Assembly (NCBI GenBank): GCA_946547305.1 | Contig: CAMNOX010000001.1 | Span: 1-64,000, forward strand | Length of the DNA: 64,000 nt | DNA from: an uncultured Cytophagales bacterium | GTDB lineage: Bacteria > Bacteroidota > Bacteroidia > Cytophagales > Amoebophilaceae | Direction of reading: 5' to 3' | Shown: positions 25,012-33,850 of the stretch, piece by piece | Numbering within the stretch: position 1 is the stretch's first letter | Layout of the letters: each line of letters starts with the position of its first letter | Program-made: the position numbers and the translations under genes | Notes under the pieces: generated by a model | The model's database searches: none | What the model was told of the DNA's origin: nothing | What the model saw: only the letters and a program-made list of their open reading frames with translations

Positions 25012-25026
25012 TTATTTGTCAAATAA
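25012..25026. promoter_or_regulatory. Perfect palindrome TTATTTG-T-CAAATAA
   Basis: A 15-base palindrome lies in the 263-base gap between tRNA-Gln and the exported protein at 25131. It has operator-like geometry. I see nothing else to show that it is bound, and an AT-rich palindrome can arise by chance. Confidence 0.2.
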
Positions 25027-25130
25027 ATGTTTTATATAACATGATTTGGTAGTATTTTTTTTATTGACGATATTTTTATTTAGATATATTTATGGTTTCT
25101 ATAAATTGATTTTATATCTTTTAGCAATGG

Positions 25131-25979
25131 TTATCTGCAGCTACTACAACAGCACTTGTTTCCTTCATTATTTCCATTATTTTCTAAAACTATTTCTTTG
25201 TCAGATATGTTATTTTTTATTTCTTTATTGTTCTTAGTTGTATTTGTATTTTTTTTGTACTTTTTTATCTTGTTGTTTATAAGCCTGTAGCTAATTGAAA
25301 TATAATCTGATATTTTATTGTTATATTCGGTCTCTTGAATAATATTTTTTTCTTCTTTAAAGTGTCTATTTTTGTCTTTAGTGTATGTCTTTGAATAGAA
25401 TTCTATTTTTGTATCATTTGTTAGTTCTGCTTGTTTGTCTTTTATTTTATTAAATCCATTTATTATATCATTGAATGTTATATCTTCTGTTTTGCAATCT
25501 TTTACGATTCCCTTAATTATATCATTATATGCCCCACCGCAGTCTGCTTCGTCTTCATTTGTAATTGCGTTGTCTGGACTATTTTCTTCTATTAGATATA
25601 TTACATCATTTTTTGTTTTATCTTTTTCATCGTGTTCAATTGTAATGTTTGTATACTTTGATTTGATTATTTTGGTTGCTTTTTTTCTAGTTTCTGTGTC
25701 TATTTTTATTTTATTTTTATTACTAGGATCTGATTTGAATACATTGTCTGTTTCTATAAGTTGCGTTATTTTTTTTCTTAACTCTTGTTTATTTTGTATT
25801 TTGTTTATGCCTAAATTTGCTTTAGTTATCGTGCAGACTTCTGTAGGTGCACTGTCATATATTTTTATTTCAATAGCATTAGATTTGAAGAAAACAGACA
25901 CTAGTACGATGTTTGATAACGTTGTATATCCATTTGATATTTTTTTTGAGTTGACAAGACTTGAGAAATTAATTCCCAT
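25131..25979 (-). CDS. Exported protein with C-terminal Cys cluster
   Basis: A 282-residue protein with a long leader ending in VLVSVFFKSNA. A strand-rich module follows (IEIKIYDSAPTEVCTI, then ELRKKITQLIETDNVFKSDPSNKNKIKID), which matches the pattern in the protein at 28121 (VEDIFNLITKDETFKNIDISKKNILFKI). The protein ends with Asn/Lys-rich low complexity and the tail NKCCCSSCR. The gene starts 13 bases after the nrdD stop on the same strand, so it is probably in one transcript with it, although the two products have no evident link. The weak beta-grasp look of the N-terminal module is suggestive only. Function unknown. Confidence 0.75.
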   Translation of the reverse strand: MGINFSSLVNSKKISNGYTTLSNIVLVSVFFKSNAIEIKIYDSAPTEVCTITKANLGINKIQNKQELRKKITQLIETDNVFKSDPSNKNKIKIDTETRKKATKIIKSKYTNITIEHDEKDKTKNDVIYLIEENSPDNAITNEDEADCGGAYNDIIKGIVKDCKTEDITFNDIINGFNKIKDKQAELTNDTKIEFYSKTYTKDKNRHFKEEKNIIQETEYNNKISDYISISYRLINNKIKKYKKNTNTTKNNKEIKNNISDKEIVLENNGNNEGNKCCCSSCR

Positions 25980-25992
25980 GTATAAATATACA

Positions 25993-28020
25993 TTATTTAT
26001 GGATAACTCTGTCTTTTAGCTCTGCTTTTTTTGCATTATTCCATCTATCTATTGTTCCAACTAGGTATCCTGTTATTCTTTGAATTGTATCTATTTTATC
26101 GCTTCCACAATTAGGACATATCTTTAAATTTTTTTGAGCATCTTCGTATAAACAGTTCAAACAGTGGTTTCTATTGTGATTTATTGAACCATATCCGATG
26201 TTGTATTCATCTATTAAGTCAACTACGTTTTTTACTGCTTCTATATTTTTGGTCACGTCACCGTCCATTTCGATATAAAAAATATTTCCACCAAGTGTTA
26301 ATTCATGATATGGTCCTTCTATTTTAGCTTTATGTCTTGGAGAACAGTGGTAGTAGACTGGTATATGGTTAGAATTTGTATAGTAGTCTTTGTCTGTAAC
26401 TCCTGGCACTATACCGAACTCCTTTTTATCTTCTTTTACAAACTTGCCAGCCAATCCTTCTGCAGGTGTAGCTATAATCGTGTAATTTTTGTTATACCTA
26501 TCAGCGAATTCTTTTGATTTTTTGTACATAAATGATATTATTTTTAGACCTAAATTTTGTGCTTCTTCGCTTTCTCCATGGTGTTTCCCTACTAGAGCAA
26601 TTAGACATTCAGCAAGGCCAATATATCCTATCGTTAGCGTCCCATGTTTTATAACGTCTTTAATTTCATCTTCATTGTTTAATTTATCTCCATCTAGCCA
26701 TAAATAACTCATCAATGTTGGGAATTGTTTTTTCTTTGCATGACTTTGAAACTCGTATCTGTCCTCTAATTGTTTAGCAGTTATTTCTAGTAGATCATCT
26801 AGTTTTTTAAAGAATGTATTTATTTTCTCTTTTTTATTTTCAATATTTCTACATTGAAGGGCTAATTTCACTATGTTTACAGTAGAAAAAGATAGATTCC
26901 CTCTGCCGATAGAAGTTCTTATTCCGAATCTGTTATTATAAACTCTTGTTCTACACCCCATCGTTGCTACTTCATGTATATACCTTTCTGGATCATCAGC
27001 TTTCCATGCTTCGTCGTAATTGAAAGTAGCATCTAGGTTGATAAAATTAGGGAAGAACCTTTTAGCAGTTACCTTACACGCAAGTTCGTATAGGTCATAA
27101 TTAGGGTCTTCAGGCTTATAATTAACTCCTGTTTTCTTTTTCCAAATTTGAATTGGGAATATTGCAGTAGACCCATTTCCGACTCCTTCGTAAGTTGCAT
27201 TTAATAATTCTCTAATAATACATCTTCCTTCTGATGAAGTATCTGTACCATAATTTATAGATGAGAAAACTACCTGATTCCCACCCCTTGAATGTGTTGT
27301 ATTCATTGTGTGGATGAATGACTCCATTGCCTGATGTATTCTTCTTACAGTTTCATTTATTACATATTTTTTTATATTTTTGATGTCATTTAAGTCTACA
27401 ACAGGTAAATCTTCTTTTAGATAGTCATTTACTTTTTCATCGTATAATTCAGTTAGTTCTTTGTTTAATAGTTTTTCTATTTTTTTTATTTCCTCAATAT
27501 ATACTTTTCTTACAAAAGGTGCTAGATAGAAGTCAAAGGCAGGAACAGATTGTCCACCATGCATTTCATTTTGTGTAATTTCAAAAATATTGCAAGTTAG
27601 AAAACTGGCCGATTCTATTCTTTTAGCTGGCCTATTAGCACTGTATTCTACATTAAATCCATATTTTAGCATTTTATCTAAAGGATAATGTATACATGTT
27701 AGGCTTCTTGTTGGATAATAATCCTTATCATGAATGTGAAGTAAGTTATCTCTTACGGCTTTTAAAACTGTTTTATCTAGTAAAAACTCATCAGTATAAA
27801 CTTTTGTTGACTCAGAAGCGAATCTCATCATCATTCCAGCAGGTACACAAGCGTTTATGTTCGCATTTTCCTTAGTAATGTCTGTACTTTTAGTATCTAC
27901 TATTTCAGAAAAGTGTTTGTACCCATTCAAAAAATTGTTTTTGTCTTTGTTAATATCTGTTTCAACGTTTTGGTTTAAATCTTTCATTAATGTATTGCCA
28001 TCAATATCTCTAGCACTCAT
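25993..28020 (-). CDS. nrdD: Anaerobic (class III) ribonucleoside-triphosphate reductase
   Basis: An oxygen-sensitive glycyl-radical enzyme that makes deoxynucleotides. The 675 residues show the NrdD core: THSRGGNQVVFSSINYG, GVGNGSTAIFPIQIW, the finger-loop cysteine in VATMGCRTRVYNNRFG, LTIGYIGLAEC, and TPAEGLAGKF. The C-terminal zinc site has four Cys (CLNCLY and CPNC), followed by the glycyl-radical loop RITGYLVG with Gly651. The N-terminal ATP-cone found in many NrdD proteins is missing, so allosteric control by ATP/dATP may be reduced. The activase NrdG, a radical-SAM enzyme, must be encoded elsewhere. Loss of oxygen-dependent reductases would tie this cell to an anoxic host; that cannot be judged from one window. 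Confidence 0.96.
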   Translation of the reverse strand: MSARDIDGNTLMKDLNQNVETDINKDKNNFLNGYKHFSEIVDTKSTDITKENANINACVPAGMMMRFASESTKVYTDEFLLDKTVLKAVRDNLLHIHDKDYYPTRSLTCIHYPLDKMLKYGFNVEYSANRPAKRIESASFLTCNIFEITQNEMHGGQSVPAFDFYLAPFVRKVYIEEIKKIEKLLNKELTELYDEKVNDYLKEDLPVVDLNDIKNIKKYVINETVRRIHQAMESFIHTMNTTHSRGGNQVVFSSINYGTDTSSEGRCIIRELLNATYEGVGNGSTAIFPIQIWKKKTGVNYKPEDPNYDLYELACKVTAKRFFPNFINLDATFNYDEAWKADDPERYIHEVATMGCRTRVYNNRFGIRTSIGRGNLSFSTVNIVKLALQCRNIENKKEKINTFFKKLDDLLEITAKQLEDRYEFQSHAKKKQFPTLMSYLWLDGDKLNNEDEIKDVIKHGTLTIGYIGLAECLIALVGKHHGESEEAQNLGLKIISFMYKKSKEFADRYNKNYTIIATPAEGLAGKFVKEDKKEFGIVPGVTDKDYYTNSNHIPVYYHCSPRHKAKIEGPYHELTLGGNIFYIEMDGDVTKNIEAVKNVVDLIDEYNIGYGSINHNRNHCLNCLYEDAQKNLKICPNCGSDKIDTIQRITGYLVGTIDRWNNAKKAELKDRVIHK

Positions 28021-28120
28021 ATATATGAGTTAAGTATTTTACGGATAAAAAATTATAATGTATGATAAATAAAATTCGCCAAAATTATATCAAAAACGGC
28101 AGTTTTAAGGTAGGTAGTTT

Positions 28121-29254
28121 TTATAGACAGGATGAACAACATTTACATGAATTACATAACCCAATATTGAGTTTTTTTCTTTGTTCGTGTTTTTCTAATT
28201 CAGGAAGTATTTGTTCAGATTTTTTTAAATTAGCAAGTATTTCCTCTAAATCTTTTATTTTTTTTGATGTCTTGATATATTGATAAAGTTCTGAATCTTT
28301 TCTTCTTTTTATTTTAAGGCAACTATTTTTATCAACATTGATTTTTTGTAGTTTTTTATAGGTGTTTTGTGCCTCACTTTCCTCCCATGAATTTTCATCA
28401 AAAATAAATATTTTATGTTCATTACTATTTATCTCTTTATATTCAATCGAATATAATTCTTTATAATTTATACGATGTCGTAGTAGTTCTTGAAGAAAAT
28501 CGAATAGTGTTTTAATGTTATAATAGGTCATATTTTTGTAATGAAATTCTTTGTATAAATTATTGAGCTGAAATATTTCAATAAAATTTACAGGTTCTTC
28601 TTTAAAAAACAAATCTTTATCGTTGATAAAAATATTTTTTCCATGCATATTAATTGCAATATTTCCTAGGAAACTGTGTTTTAGAATTACACCTTGTATT
28701 TCGCGTTTTGTTAAAAAGCAGCAATAAATACTTTCAAACCAGTCTTCGTTTAAATCTTCAAACTCAAATTTTATCTCTGTTATATTATATTTTCGAGTTA
28801 TTTCGCCAAGAGTTACTTCAATTTCATCTTTTATATTATATCTATTGCAACAAATATGATAGTTGTGTTTGTCTCTGAAATAAATATTTGCCGTTCCATT
28901 ATCAATTAATTTTTTTTTATCAATATAGTCTTTTATAAAATAGCATCCAATATGAATTTTAAAGAGTATATTCTTTTTACTGATGTCAATGTTTTTGAAA
29001 GTTTCATCTTTAGTAATTAAATTAAAAATATCTTCAACTTTAATTCTATTTTCTTTGTTCTCTTTTGGAAGTTGATTTTCATTAATTTTGACTTCAAATG
29101 ATTTTATAATCTCTGTTTGAAAATTACTATGATCTGTTTCATTTTCTTTAATTTTGTTATTTTCGATTAAAATTTTAAAAGTTATATCTTTTGAGTTAAT
29201 TTTTATTAATAACATTGATAATATGGTAATTAGCTTTAACTTGCAAGATGTCAT
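28121..29254 (-). CDS. Exported protein with C-terminal Cys cluster, beta-grasp-like modules
   Basis: A 377-residue protein. The leader MTSCKLKLITILSMLLIKINS is a plausible signal peptide. The first module (FKILIENN, VEDIFNLITKDETFKNIDIS, then KKLIDNGTANIYFRD) follows a strand-helix-strand order like ubiquitin-fold domains and resembles the N-terminus of the protein at 25131. Further stretches (NIKTLFDFLQELLRHRINYKE) look similar. A charged helix (DLEEILANLKKSEQILPELEKHE) leads to the terminal LCNSCKCCSSCL, which shares the core CNSCKCC with the protein at 7088. It lies between nrdD and tRNA-Leu/ubiquitin protease. Ubiquitin-fold assignment is a weak inference; the shared tail is direct observation. 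Confidence 0.75.
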   Translation of the reverse strand: MTSCKLKLITILSMLLIKINSKDITFKILIENNKIKENETDHSNFQTEIIKSFEVKINENQLPKENKENRIKVEDIFNLITKDETFKNIDISKKNILFKIHIGCYFIKDYIDKKKLIDNGTANIYFRDKHNYHICCNRYNIKDEIEVTLGEITRKYNITEIKFEFEDLNEDWFESIYCCFLTKREIQGVILKHSFLGNIAINMHGKNIFINDKDLFFKEEPVNFIEIFQLNNLYKEFHYKNMTYYNIKTLFDFLQELLRHRINYKELYSIEYKEINSNEHKIFIFDENSWEESEAQNTYKKLQKINVDKNSCLKIKRRKDSELYQYIKTSKKIKDLEEILANLKKSEQILPELEKHEQRKKLNIGLCNSCKCCSSCL

Positions 29255-29303
29255 ATTATAACGTTAATATTTTTTTATTAGTATATCTTTATAATTCGGA
29301 TAA

Positions 29304-29385
29304 GTGGATATGACGAAATTGGTAGACGTTTATGATTCAGGTTCATAATGAGAAATCTTTGCAGGTTCGAGTCCTGTTATCCACA
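29304..29385 (+). tRNA. tRNA-Leu (CAG)
   Basis: The acceptor GTGGATA pairs with TATCCAC. The anticodon stem TATGA/TCATA encloses TTCAGGT, giving CAG. It has a long variable arm typical of leucine tRNAs, and the T arm GCAGG-TTCGAGT-CCTGT. CCA is not encoded. It is antisense to its neighbours on both sides. Confidence 0.95.
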
Positions 29386-29389
29386 CATT

Positions 29390-30628
29390 TTAAGATTCTT
29401 TTTTTTCATACATTATAATGTATACATTTTGTGATTTTGGGTTATAATCTGTATTAAAAACTTTATTATCTTCTATGTTGAGCCACGATTTATCAGTTTT
29501 AGTAAAATTAGAGTAGTGCCCTCCTAGAGTAGACCCATTATGCTCTGTATATGATTTGAGTGTATACTTTTTGCTGTTGATAGTTATTTCTTCATTGAGC
29601 GTTATTTGTTTGTCAATTTTTTTTTGATGTTGTACATTTTTTTGTGTAGTAGATTCATTTGTTTGTATATCGATTCTGTTTATAATGATAAAAATTATGT
29701 CGTTAGTTTCTGTAATTTTTTCTGTTCTTTCGTATTCATTTTCTTTATCACAGTTGTTGCATCTATAATTAATATTTTCTTTACTTTCTTTTGTTATATC
29801 TGATAATTCCTTTATTAGGTTCGTATATGCATAATGGAGTTTTTGGTCATCTTGGGTAGTATTTTCTTGTTTACATTGTGAACACTTTAATGTTATTTGG
29901 TTTGTTATATTCAAAAAATTAGTGATGCCTTCACTTTCTTGTTCTATATCACTTAGAAGTAATGTTAGAAATTCTTCAGCATCATTTTGGTTAGGTATTT
30001 TAAAGGCTTTATATCTATTATTTTGCATATTCTTATCACATTTCGTTTTATTAAATAAGTAAAAATATATTAGTTTGCGTATTGCATTTTTTATCCTATT
30101 TATGTCGTATCTGTTGCCATTTTTATATTTTTGTGCATTATATATTTCCATTATGCATATAGCCAGACATGATATCATTGGGTGTGTTTTAATATTTTTA
30201 TTATCCGAAGTATTTTTATCATTTTCATAGATTTCTATCGCTTTATTGATAATTTTACTAACAAAAATTTTACTGTGTGATATCATTTGCATAATAACAT
30301 TTATGTAGCATGTATTTGCAAGATCTGGTATTCCGATTTCGTGATTTGACATGGTGTTTGCAATTTCTTCGATGTTTTTTTTATCGGCTATACTCATAAT
30401 AAGTGTATTGAAATTGCTTATTAATCTTCCTTCTTCTTTTATATACCAATCTTTTGTGTTTTGAACGTCGTTTATTAGTTTTTTGCGTCCTGATAAATCT
30501 TTGTCTTCTTCATATATTATTTCTTGGCATTTACAACTACAGTTTTCATTTTTACAACAGCGGCTGTGAATTTTATTTATAAAAGCTGTTTCTATTATAA
30601 AAAAAAGAATAAGTCTGGTATAATTCAT
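29390..30628 (-). CDS. Ubiquitin-specific protease (USP/UCH, peptidase C19) with signal peptide
   Basis: A eukaryotic-type deubiquitinase. The 412 residues begin with a hydrophobic leader (YTRLILFFIIETAFINKIHS) and a Cys cluster (CCKNENCSCKC). The catalytic domain starts with the Cys box GIPDLANTCYINVIMQ (nucleophile Cys107), then QNDAEEFLTLLLSDIE, then two CxxC pairs (CSQC, CNNC) forming the zinc-ribbon finger. It ends with the His box LGGHYSNF (His371), WLNIEDNKV supplying the third residue, and VYIIMYEK. All key elements are present in order, so it should be active. Bacteria lack ubiquitin, so the target is host ubiquitin conjugates. Amoebophilus is known to carry USP-type proteins. The leader indicates export, and the gene lies near exported Cys-tailed proteins. 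Confidence 0.93.
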   Translation of the reverse strand: MNYTRLILFFIIETAFINKIHSRCCKNENCSCKCQEIIYEEDKDLSGRKKLINDVQNTKDWYIKEEGRLISNFNTLIMSIADKKNIEEIANTMSNHEIGIPDLANTCYINVIMQMISHSKIFVSKIINKAIEIYENDKNTSDNKNIKTHPMISCLAICIMEIYNAQKYKNGNRYDINRIKNAIRKLIYFYLFNKTKCDKNMQNNRYKAFKIPNQNDAEEFLTLLLSDIEQESEGITNFLNITNQITLKCSQCKQENTTQDDQKLHYAYTNLIKELSDITKESKENINYRCNNCDKENEYERTEKITETNDIIFIIINRIDIQTNESTTQKNVQHQKKIDKQITLNEEITINSKKYTLKSYTEHNGSTLGGHYSNFTKTDKSWLNIEDNKVFNTDYNPKSQNVYIIMYEKKES

Positions 30629-30656
30629 TGTTTTAAAGATATTTATTTTTTTAAAT

Positions 30657-31529
30657 TTATTTTGTTTTTTCTGCTATTCTTAATTTTGCGCTTCTTGCTC
30701 TTCTATTTAAGTTTATTTCATCTCTGCTTGGAATTATAGGTTTTTTGTTAATTGGTTCTAGGTTTTTGCTATTTTTAAAGAATGATTTTACGATTCTGTC
30801 TTCAAGTGAGTGGTATGATAAAATTGCTATCCTACCGTTTTTTTTTAGTAGTGTTTCGCTTTTTTTAAGTAGAATTTCTAGATTTTTTAATTCATTATTT
30901 ACTTCTATTCTTAATGCTTGAAAAACTTGCGCTAGGAATTTGTTTATATTGGTTTTTTTTATTTTTAGGTTTTTGAGTAAAAGTTCTTTTAGTTCTAGTG
31001 TTGTTTTTATTTTTTTATTTTTGTTATTTAGGATTACATTTGAAATATCTTCGCTGTTATATAATTCTCCATAGTTTTCGAATATTTTTTTAAGTTTTGA
31101 TTTTGTATATGTTGTTATTATATTGTAGGCGTTGTTAGTATTATTTTGTCCCATTCTCATGTCTAAAGGACCGTTGAATCTAGTAGAAAAACCTCTTTGT
31201 GGGGTGTCTATTTGGTGAGACGAAACTCCTAAGTCTGCAAAAATCCCATCGATTTGTGTGATATTGTAGTATTCAAGAAAGTTTGCTATGAATTTAAAGT
31301 TTGAATTTATGAATATTATCCGTTCGTCTCCTATTTTTTTTAGGTTTTCTTTACTTTCTTTATCTATATCGAATGCTATTAGTTTAGCATTTTTATTTAG
31401 TATTTTAAGTATTTCAGAAGAGTGGTTTCCTCCTCCGAAAGTACAGTCTACGTAAATTCCGTTTTTGTTTGTTATTAAATTGTTTATTACTTCATTTACC
31501 ATTACAGGTTTGTGAAATTCGTAGTTCAT
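30657..31529 (-). CDS. rsmH: 16S rRNA (cytosine(1402)-N(4))-methyltransferase RsmH
   Basis: RsmH methylates C1402 in the decoding centre of 16S rRNA using SAM. The 290 residues carry HKPVMVNEVINNL at the start, the SAM loop DCTFGGGNHSSEIL, GIFADLGVSSHQID, RGFSTRFNGPLDMRM, FQALRIEVNNEL and AILSYHSLEDRIVKSFF. It is usually first in the division/cell wall cluster with ftsL and ftsI. Here it stands between the ubiquitin protease and trpS, so the dcw cluster has been broken up. It is 11 bases from trpS, transcribed from the same strand. Confidence 0.97.
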   Translation of the reverse strand: MNYEFHKPVMVNEVINNLITNKNGIYVDCTFGGGNHSSEILKILNKNAKLIAFDIDKESKENLKKIGDERIIFINSNFKFIANFLEYYNITQIDGIFADLGVSSHQIDTPQRGFSTRFNGPLDMRMGQNNTNNAYNIITTYTKSKLKKIFENYGELYNSEDISNVILNNKNKKIKTTLELKELLLKNLKIKKTNINKFLAQVFQALRIEVNNELKNLEILLKKSETLLKKNGRIAILSYHSLEDRIVKSFFKNSKNLEPINKKPIIPSRDEINLNRRARSAKLRIAEKTK

Positions 31530-31540
31530 AGCCTTATTGA

Positions 31541-32515
31541 TTATAATAGTTTTAGCAGTTCTTTTACTTTTAATAGTGTTTCATTTGCAATTTGTTGTGC
31601 TTTTATTTCACAATTTTTGAGGATTTTGTTAATTAGTCCAATGTCATTTTTTATTTGGTTGAATTTATACCTTTCTTCTTTGAATTTATTTATAATTGTT
31701 TCGTATAATATATCTTTTGCGTTTTTGTATGATAATCCACCATTAATATATTTGTTTTTCATGTCTTGAACTTGGTTTTCTTCTGCTATGTTTTTATAGA
31801 TGCTAAATATTACGCATGTGTCTGGATCTTTAGCGTCAGCTTCTGATTTTGAATCTGTTTTTATTGATTTTATTTTTTTTAGGAGTGTAGTGTCGTCGTC
31901 GAATATATCTATTGTATTATTGTATGATTTGCTCATCTTTCTACCATCAGTTCCTGGTATGAGTTCCACATTTTTTATTATTAGGTCTTTAGGTGCTTTA
32001 AATACGTCTCCGAAAGTTCTATTAAATATACCTGCTATATCTCTTGTTATTTCAATATGTTGCTTTTGGTCTTTCCCAACTATAACGTAATCTGGTTGAA
32101 ATAGTAGGATATCTGATGACATTAAAACAGGATAGTCGAATAGTCCTGTATTAATGTCACTTAAATTATTTGATTTGTCTTTAAAAGCATGTGCATTTGC
32201 TAGCATTTTGTATGGTGTTAAACAGTTTAGTACCCATGTTAGCTCGCATATTCCATTTATTCTTGATTGTCTGTAGAAAAGTGTATTATTGTAGTCTAGT
32301 CCAAGAGATAACCACTTAGCTGCTGCATTATATAGGTTATTGTTTAGTGTTTTTATGTCTTTTACTGAGGTTAATGAATGTAGGTCTGCGATGAAAACTA
32401 ATGTTTGGTTATTATTATTTTTTGACAATTCTATAGTTGGAAATAGTACTGATAAGCAGTTTCCTAAATGTATTTCTCCGCTGCACTGTACGCCTGTGAG
32501 TATTCGTTTAATCAT
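31541..32515 (-). CDS. trpS: Tryptophanyl-tRNA synthetase
   Basis: A class I synthetase that charges tRNA-Trp. At 324 residues it is of normal length. The HIGH-type signature is GEIHLGNCL and the KMSKS loop is GRKMSKSYNN. Other family blocks are FIADLHSLT, GLDYNNTLFYRQS, WVLNCLTPYKML, FDYPVLMSSDILLF and VGKDQKQHIEITRDIA. It is followed by rsmH on the same strand. Confidence 0.98.
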   Translation of the reverse strand: MIKRILTGVQCSGEIHLGNCLSVLFPTIELSKNNNNQTLVFIADLHSLTSVKDIKTLNNNLYNAAAKWLSLGLDYNNTLFYRQSRINGICELTWVLNCLTPYKMLANAHAFKDKSNNLSDINTGLFDYPVLMSSDILLFQPDYVIVGKDQKQHIEITRDIAGIFNRTFGDVFKAPKDLIIKNVELIPGTDGRKMSKSYNNTIDIFDDDTTLLKKIKSIKTDSKSEADAKDPDTCVIFSIYKNIAEENQVQDMKNKYINGGLSYKNAKDILYETIINKFKEERYKFNQIKNDIGLINKILKNCEIKAQQIANETLLKVKELLKLL

Positions 32516-32586
32516 GGTTTTTAGTTAATAAAAGAAAAAGAAAATAAGGCTATTCATTTTTAGTAAAAATTTACTATATTTATAAT

Positions 32587-33831
32587 ATGGTTCAATTGCT
32601 CTGCTTGTTGGGCATATTGTCTAATAGTATTATAATTGGTTGTGGTCGTGGGAATGCTGTTAATAATGTTCGTGAAGATATAAAAAATAGGAAGAAGGTT
32701 ATTGTAAAATATAATGAAACAAAGTCTTTGAAGGATTTACAAAATGATGAATGTATTAAATTGAATGATGACGATTATTTTAAATCTGTAGTTAGGACAT
32801 ATTATGATATTAAGTGTGGTACGCTTAAAGGGTTTGTCATTAGTGGTGTTTCTGAAAGTATTATTGACCTTATAAAGGAAAAGTTATTGAATATTTTGTC
32901 GATTGTGGATGAAGAAAAAAACAAATTTTTTAGTGCTATTGTATCTGATGTGTTTAAAGAAAAAGTTAAAAAATTTCATGATGCTTTGTATAGATCTGAA
33001 GGACCTAAGGATCAGTTGTTGCTTTGTTTTTTACTGAAGCGTATATATTCTATATTGGTTAAGGTTGATGATTTAAATCTTGATATTAGTTCGAATGTTA
33101 TAGCTGGTTATTTGTCATATGGTAAACTTATAGGTAATTGTAGTAAAAATTTTTACTGTATTAATGGTGAAAATATTATACCTAATTTTGATGATCAGAC
33201 ATTAATTAATTCTGTTTCCGACATAATTAATTACATAAAATCGTGTTTTTTTGTGTACTCTATTTTTATAGGTAATAAGATAGTTGATGTTTTTCCTATG
33301 TTATCTGTTGGAGATATGAAAATAACTAATACTATTAAAAGGTGTATATTTGATGGGGAAAGGAGTGATAATGATGTAAGTGATTTCTTTAAGGAGATGG
33401 AACGAAAAAAAAATAATGGTAGTATAGCTTATATTTATAGGCAGGTGTTAAATTCAACATTAAAGTCTAATAGAGCATTATATAGGCTTCTTTTAAGCGT
33501 AAATGTAGAAAAATCTGTTTTTGAAAAATATGTAGGTGATATTAGGTCGTCTGAGAATTATTACAAACTAAAAGGTAATGATTTTAGTGAATATATAAAA
33601 TTGTTAGATAAGATTAAATCTGTTAGTGAGAATAAGATGTATGACAGTATATTGGGTGTTTATGATACTAAAGTTGATTTATCTGGGATTGACGATCCTG
33701 GATATGAAAAATTAACTACTATTAAGGATATATTTGTGAAAAAAAAAGAAATTATTGACCCTATCAAGTTTAAGAGGTATAGTAGTAAGGTCATACCTGT
33801 AGAAAAAATTAGATGGATATTATTTGTGTAA
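32587..33831 (+). CDS. Putative exported lipoprotein
   Basis: A 414-residue protein whose N-terminus MVQLLCLLGILSNSIIIGCGRG has a short hydrophobic stretch and an acceptable lipobox (IIGC, Cys19). It would then be processed by LspA and Lnt. The mature part is mostly helical with scattered cysteines (DIKCGTLKG, CFLLKRIYSILVKVDD, NCSKNFYCING). No family recognised. TATAAT directly adjoins the ATG and TATATT lies six bases before it, so the message may be leaderless. It converges with the Dcu gene, with only 19 bases between their ends. Confidence 0.7.
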   Translation: MVQLLCLLGILSNSIIIGCGRGNAVNNVREDIKNRKKVIVKYNETKSLKDLQNDECIKLNDDDYFKSVVRTYYDIKCGTLKGFVISGVSESIIDLIKEKLLNILSIVDEEKNKFFSAIVSDVFKEKVKKFHDALYRSEGPKDQLLLCFLLKRIYSILVKVDDLNLDISSNVIAGYLSYGKLIGNCSKNFYCINGENIIPNFDDQTLINSVSDIINYIKSCFFVYSIFIGNKIVDVFPMLSVGDMKITNTIKRCIFDGERSDNDVSDFFKEMERKKNNGSIAYIYRQVLNSTLKSNRALYRLLLSVNVEKSVFEKYVGDIRSSENYYKLKGNDFSEYIKLLDKIKSVSENKMYDSILGVYDTKVDLSGIDDPGYEKLTTIKDIFVKKKEIIDPIKFKRYSSKVIPVEKIRWILFV

Positions 33832-33850
33832 ATATGTGGTTAGTGTGGTT

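Noticed and set aside
24868-25130. Search for a small structured RNA in the gap after tRNA-Gln
   Set aside because: Only a short palindrome was seen; no known RNA signature or stable long hairpin is evident.
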